NCBI GenBank assembly: GCA_964548275.1
Contig: CAZJQI010000002.1
Span: 62,001 to 126,000, forward strand
Reading direction: 5' to 3'
Origin: JAUVUV01 sp964548275
Lineage (GTDB): Bacteria; Gemmatimonadota; Glassbacteria; GWA2-58-10
DNA: 64,000 nt
Shown here: one piece after another, positions 60,324 through 64,000 of the stretch
Layout: every line of letters starts with the position of its first letter
Numbering within the stretch: position 1 is the first letter of the stretch
Position numbers and translations under genes: made by a program
The notes under the pieces: model-generated
What the model saw: only the letters and a program-made list of their open reading frames with translations
Database searches by the model: none
Told to the model about the DNA's origin: nothing

Positions 60324-63248
60324 TTACCTGTTCAGGCTTCGCAGGAAGTCTCTGCGCAGGGCTGCGAGTTGTTCGGGTTTGAACCTGCCGAACGATACCC
60401 TGCCCGCGTCGTCGAAAAACTCGCTGATCGTCTCTTCTCCCAGGTCCACCCTGCTTGCCACCGCCACTGCTGCCTGCTCCAGAGTCCATCCCTCACGCTC
60501 GGCCAGCATGTGGAGAAGGGTCACATCCTCGGTGCCCTGGCGCACAGCCTTGAGCCTGAGGCTCGCCACCGGCCCCTGGATGCCGAAACGCACGCCAGGG
60601 TAAAATATGGCCGTGTTCTGGAAACTCTCGTAATTTTCATCGCTGGCGATTGTCTGCCAGGGCAGCAGGCCGTCACCGCCATTCAGATATACTTTCAGCG
60701 GCCAGGCAGTGGCCGTGAGGTTTGTCACCTCCAGATTATTGAAAGAGCCGTAGCCGCGGATTTTCTCGCCGAATTTATCCTTTCGCCAGCGCAGGTAGGC
60801 GTTTTTCACATAAAAGTAGCTGCTCACATAGCTTACGCTTCTCAGTCCGTCCCAAAGGCCGAACTGAAGGTGCGGGCGGCTGACATCGATCCTGTAGCGC
60901 ATATCAATGTCCCGCACATCTCCCACCGCTTTCATGAACAGCCTGCCGAACCAGCCGATCGCCTTGAAATCATCCCAGTGGTAAGGCTCATCGAGCAGCC
61001 ACCAGGAGATGCCGCTGCCGGAAAAATTTCTGTCCTTGCGTTTCCAGTAGTACTTGTTGTTCAGGTAGACCTGGAATTCGGTTCCGGTCCATCCCTTTTC
61101 GCGGAAATGCCCGGCGAACTGTTTGAGCACTCCTACCCATTCCTGCTCGAAAGCTGGAGCGAAGGCTTTTTCAACAGGGGGAGCTGAGAGCGCATGTTCG
61201 TTGACCATCCCGACATAGGAGGTATCGGTTGGGGTGAAGCGGTAGTATTTATTCAGGCCGGCAGGCCAGTTTTCGAAAAACGGCAGGTACATCACAGCTA
61301 TCGGAACCTTCCTGTCCGTCCCGGCAAAGGCGCTGCTGTCAAGATAGCGGCCGAACCGCCTGTCCCAGCGCGACCAGTCGGAAACTCTCATCGACTCCCC
61401 CTCGCCCTCAAGTTCCGGAGCGCCCACATCCTTGATAGTGCCGGTCTGAGAATAGGGCAACTGGTTGATCGCGCAGAGATGCTCATGGGCCATACGGTAG
61501 TATTTCTCCTCAAGCTCGAAATACTCATCCGAGCTGTTGTCCAGTCCGTACTGGCTACCTACCGGTGAGTAGACATTCATTTCGCTGATAAAGGGCAGTT
61601 TTTCCGGCAGCATAGCCTCGTGCACGTTGATCTGTACGCTGATATTTCTTGCCAGCAGGCCCCTGGCGCTGATCACCACTCTGCCGCTGTAGTTACCCGG
61701 ACGGCTGGCGCGCGGGACGTAGAACTCCGCAAGAATAGCCTGGTTGCGCTGCCCGGCAATCCTGTTTTCCTCATCCGGCACGCTGAATACCCTGTCAAGG
61801 GGCACGGCGACCTCAGGGTACCACACGCCGGTCTTCGGCGATTTTAGATACCAGATCTTGTGAATTTTTACCGGGAATCTCGAACGCGCACCGCCCGGTT
61901 TGTTTATCCAGCCGGCCTGAACCGAAATACCGCTCAGGCTCTTTTTTGCCGGCTCGACCAGCAATTGGAACGCGGCTGTGCCGCCGCGCGGGACATCCAG
62001 GCTTACCGTGGATCTGGAAGCATCCCAGAGGTGGTTTTCGTACATGTAGTCGTAGTTCCCATCTCCTTCCAGGGTATAGATTGCAGGGTTTTCCTCCAGC
62101 AGGCGGCTGTTGACCGGATTAACCTTTTCGTCCGCTCCGCAAGCCCAGACCCTGATCCGCCCCCCGAGGCTCGGCCTTTTTTCCCTGGCAAGCACCGGAG
62201 ATTGGAGAGCCGGTGAAGCGATTCCCCTGGCGAACACCCATTCGCTTCTGCGCCCGTAACGGTTGACAGTGCGCACAGCAGCATGCACTACAGCCTCGGT
62301 CAGGCCACTTAGAGGTACTGTATCCTGAACGTTTTGCGAAATGCGCGGGAGAAGGCAGCGCGGCACAGGCTCGGCGGAGCGGATATTCCGGCTGTTGAGT
62401 TCATCATAGGAGGTTAGCACCTCGTAATACGAGCCGCGAGCATCGCCCTTCCCACCAGGCTTGATCAGTACCCTGGCTCCACCGGTGGATAGACCGGCAA
62501 TCTCATGTGCGGCAGCGATTTCGACATCTTCCGGGGGATTCGGAACGCCAGCAGGGGCATCCTCGACAACCACCTCGAGGTAAGGAGCAAACGAACCTGC
62601 CTCTCGGCTGTTGAACCTCTTTTTAATAAATGAGCCGTTTTCATCGTGAAGCTGTCCTTTGCCGTCATGGAGAACCAGGCCGAAAGATTCGCCATTGATT
62701 ATCGCTTCAGCTATCTCCGGCGGCACCTCGGCCGACTGCCAGCCTCCTGATTCCTGACGCACCTCCTGTTCGGCGATCAAGGTGTTGCCGTGGGTCATGA
62801 TCACATCAGTGACATCGCTTCCGGGTCCAGCCCAGCGCACAGGTTCCCTTGTTTGCTGATCGATTCGCCCATAGGCCGCACAGCTTCCCATAGGGTCTGC
62901 ACCAACTCCTGTGCCGCTGCCTTCGATCCAGTCCGCACTGATCGTGGAGAGCGCAAGTTTCACCAGGCGTGCCTCGCCTTCCTGATGAAGCCAGAGCCTT
63001 GCCTGGTTGACTTTCTTTCCCCTCGCAGCCGAGACATCGAACCCGAGAAGGGCCGCGTAATGCGCGCCTTCGACAAACAGAGGTTCTGCAGCGCCGAAAT
63101 CGGTTGTGGGCTCACCGCGGTACATCCAGAGCGCTGTATCTTTGATTACAGGCAGCTTGACAGTGCCTTTAGGCGCGCAGGAAATCAACAGCAGTGCGAA
63201 AAAAACTGTCAGGGCGGCAGCAGCAAAAAACCGGCGAACAGGATTCAT
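60324..63248 (-). CDS. Large secreted lipoprotein with DNRLRE-like and DUF4091 domains
   Basis: This 974-residue protein has a signal peptide with lipobox LLLISCAPKG, so it is an exported lipoprotein. Residues about 33-200 resemble a DNRLRE-type beta domain (LLGFDVSAARGKKVNQARLW). The middle is beta-rich, and residues about 550-930 look like a glycoside-hydrolase-type barrel. It ends with the DUF4091 signature (YLNGGDGLLPWQT; GPVASLRLKAVRQGTEDV). DUF4091 proteins are linked to polysaccharide breakdown, but specific activity is unknown. A strong AAGGAGGAAAG precedes the ATG. It stands alone; a promoter and a terminator-like hairpin lie upstream. Confidence 0.75.
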   Translation of the reverse strand: MNPVRRFFAAAALTVFFALLLISCAPKGTVKLPVIKDTALWMYRGEPTTDFGAAEPLFVEGAHYAALLGFDVSAARGKKVNQARLWLHQEGEARLVKLALSTISADWIEGSGTGVGADPMGSCAAYGRIDQQTREPVRWAGPGSDVTDVIMTHGNTLIAEQEVRQESGGWQSAEVPPEIAEAIINGESFGLVLHDGKGQLHDENGSFIKKRFNSREAGSFAPYLEVVVEDAPAGVPNPPEDVEIAAAHEIAGLSTGGARVLIKPGGKGDARGSYYEVLTSYDELNSRNIRSAEPVPRCLLPRISQNVQDTVPLSGLTEAVVHAAVRTVNRYGRRSEWVFARGIASPALQSPVLAREKRPSLGGRIRVWACGADEKVNPVNSRLLEENPAIYTLEGDGNYDYMYENHLWDASRSTVSLDVPRGGTAAFQLLVEPAKKSLSGISVQAGWINKPGGARSRFPVKIHKIWYLKSPKTGVWYPEVAVPLDRVFSVPDEENRIAGQRNQAILAEFYVPRASRPGNYSGRVVISARGLLARNISVQINVHEAMLPEKLPFISEMNVYSPVGSQYGLDNSSDEYFELEEKYYRMAHEHLCAINQLPYSQTGTIKDVGAPELEGEGESMRVSDWSRWDRRFGRYLDSSAFAGTDRKVPIAVMYLPFFENWPAGLNKYYRFTPTDTSYVGMVNEHALSAPPVEKAFAPAFEQEWVGVLKQFAGHFREKGWTGTEFQVYLNNKYYWKRKDRNFSGSGISWWLLDEPYHWDDFKAIGWFGRLFMKAVGDVRDIDMRYRIDVSRPHLQFGLWDGLRSVSYVSSYFYVKNAYLRWRKDKFGEKIRGYGSFNNLEVTNLTATAWPLKVYLNGGDGLLPWQTIASDENYESFQNTAIFYPGVRFGIQGPVASLRLKAVRQGTEDVTLLHMLAEREGWTLEQAAVAVASRVDLGEETISEFFDDAGRVSFGRFKPEQLAALRRDFLRSLNR

Positions 63249-63354
63249 CTTTCCTCCTTGAATCTATATTGTTCCCTACTTCAATAAGTTTGATAAAATA
63301 AGGAGTTGTGAGCCTTGTGAAACTCTTTCTGATATTCAGCATATAACCAAAAAG

Positions 63355-63377
63355 CGGGCTGTAAAATGATGAGCCCG
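63355..63377 (-). promoter_or_regulatory. Terminator-like hairpin in the leader of the DUF4091 gene
   Basis: On the minus strand CGGGCT and AGCCCG pair around an 11-nt loop and are followed by CTTTTTGG. It lies between a possible promoter (63391-63419) and the start codon at 63248. It could attenuate transcription, or simply end stray transcription from the right. Confidence 0.4.
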
Positions 63378-63390
63378 GCCAATAGACTAA

Positions 63391-63419
63391 AAGTTATTCT
63401 AATGGAATCCGGCTGTCAA
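63391..63419 (-). promoter_or_regulatory. Possible promoter of the DUF4091 lipoprotein gene
   Basis: TTGACA (6 of 6), 17 bp, TAACTT (3 of 6) on the minus strand. The -10 is weak. Confidence 0.35.
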
Positions 63420-63483
63420 CTGTTGGAAACCGCATCCTGTCCCGGGAGAGGGAAGTAACCGGCCAGCATTTCAAAAGCATATT

Positions 63484-63512
63484 TTGACAAAAACGGAGAG
63501 AAAAATTAAATT
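63484..63512 (+). promoter_or_regulatory. Sigma-70 promoter of uvrA
   Basis: TTGACA (6 of 6), 17 bp, TAAATT (4 of 6), about 40 bp before the uvrA GTG. No LexA-type palindrome was recognised around it. Confidence 0.55.
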
Positions 63513-63553
63513 GTTTAGATTGACCTAATCATTCAGTTAAGAGATAATCTACC

Positions 63554-64000
63554 GTGGCTTCGAATTCCGAGAAAAACGGGGCGTTTTTGATTGTCAAGGG
63601 CGCCCGCATGCACAACCTCAAGAATATCGATGTCAGTATCCCGCGGGGCAGGCTCACTGTGCTCACAGGTCTGTCGGGAAGCGGGAAAAGCTCGCTTGCT
63701 TTTGACACGATCTACGCCGAGGGCCAGCGCCGATACGTGGAGAGCCTTTCGGCCTACGCCAGGCAGTTCCTGGGTCTGATGGACAAGCCCGATGTTGATT
63801 TTATCGACGGACTGTCGCCGGCGATCTCGATCGAACAGAAAAGCGCCAGCCGCAACCCCCGCTCCACCGTGGGCACGATAACCGAGATCTACGACTACCT
63901 GCGCATCCTTTTCGCCAGGGTCGGAATCCAGTACTGCCACAAGTGCGGTAAACGGATAGAACGCCAGAGTGTGAGCCAGATCTCCGAACAGTTGATGGCA
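63554..64000 (+). CDS. uvrA: Excinuclease ABC subunit A (5' part, cut by window edge)
   Basis: Only the first 149 codons are present. The GTG start begins MASNSEKNGAFLIVKGARMH. The first ABC ATPase half shows Walker A GLSGSGKSSLAFDT and the UvrA signatures GQRRYVESLSAYARQFL and GLSPAISIEQK, and the first zinc-site pair appears as CHKCG. UvrA recognises DNA damage with UvrB in nucleotide excision repair. The GTG lacks a strong binding site; no better start is seen. Confidence 0.95.
   Translation, partial: MASNSEKNGAFLIVKGARMHNLKNIDVSIPRGRLTVLTGLSGSGKSSLAFDTIYAEGQRRYVESLSAYARQFLGLMDKPDVDFIDGLSPAISIEQKSASRNPRSTVGTITEIYDYLRILFARVGIQYCHKCGKRIERQSVSQISEQLMA

Overview
The window reads as a chromosomal segment of an uncultured Gram-negative bacterium. 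Composition is moderately GC-rich, intergenic spacers are AT-rich, and almost every gene is intact housekeeping. An RND pump with adaptor, lipoproteins with lipoboxes, an M16 peptidase, the mdh/class-I fumarase cluster, a Minf_1886-family gene and a soluble [NiFe]-hydrogenase point loosely to the FCB/Gemmatimonadota-like candidate phyla. That placement is inference. No rRNA, transposase, integrase, phage gene or CRISPR array is visible.

Layout. 1-4.4 kb: RND efflux pump and adaptor (minus). 5-6.3 kb: a nitrilase-fold lipoprotein and tRNA-Met with its own promoter and terminator. 6.3-7.7 kb: a gene-free island packed with perfect palindromes and a perfect 198-bp direct duplication. 7.7-14.4 kb (plus): YigZ, Lon, a Minf_1886 protein, malate dehydrogenase and two-subunit fumarase. 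14.5-16.4 kb (minus): a membrane protein, an orphan FliN and RsmA. 16.5-27.6 kb (minus): the classical rimP-nusA-infB-DUF503-rbfA-truB-ribF-rpsO-pnp-M16 translation/RNA cluster. 27.8-31.7 kb: coaD, rsmD, recJ, RNase P RNA and a C4 zinc-ribbon coiled-coil protein. 31.7-38.8 kb: tRNA-Val and tRNA-Ile2, then rpoD, dnaG, mutS2 and rpsU. 39-40.4 kb: a CheZ-like protein with a very acidic linker. 40.6-47.8 kb: rsmE, dnaJ, hrcA, a hemW relic, dprA, obgE and icd. 48-50.5 kb: two tandem paralogous coiled-coil proteins, one ending in a zinc ribbon. 51-56.3 kb (plus): a hoxFUYHW operon for an NAD-linked [NiFe]-hydrogenase, followed by a response regulator and a membrane histidine kinase. 58.3-63.2 kb (minus): a PhoU-like protein with a Na/Pi cotransporter, and a large DNRLRE/DUF4091 lipoprotein. 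63.55 kb to the end: the start of uvrA.

How the genes work together. The central block is the rpoD/dnaG/rpsU macromolecular-synthesis group plus the nusA-infB group. mdh and fumarase form a malate/fumarate segment of the TCA cycle, and icd lies 33 kb away. hoxFUYHW would couple H2 to NAD(H). The orphan FliN and the CheZ-like protein, whose two tail motifs resemble CheY-binding peptides, suggest that a motility or chemotaxis machine is encoded elsewhere.

Most notable observations: the CheZ-like protein hidden in what looks like a low-complexity hypothetical; a decayed hemW between dprA and hrcA that now carries the hrcA promoter; a tRNA promoter laid over the rpoD terminator; the palindrome island; and the tandem coiled-coil/zinc-ribbon pair.
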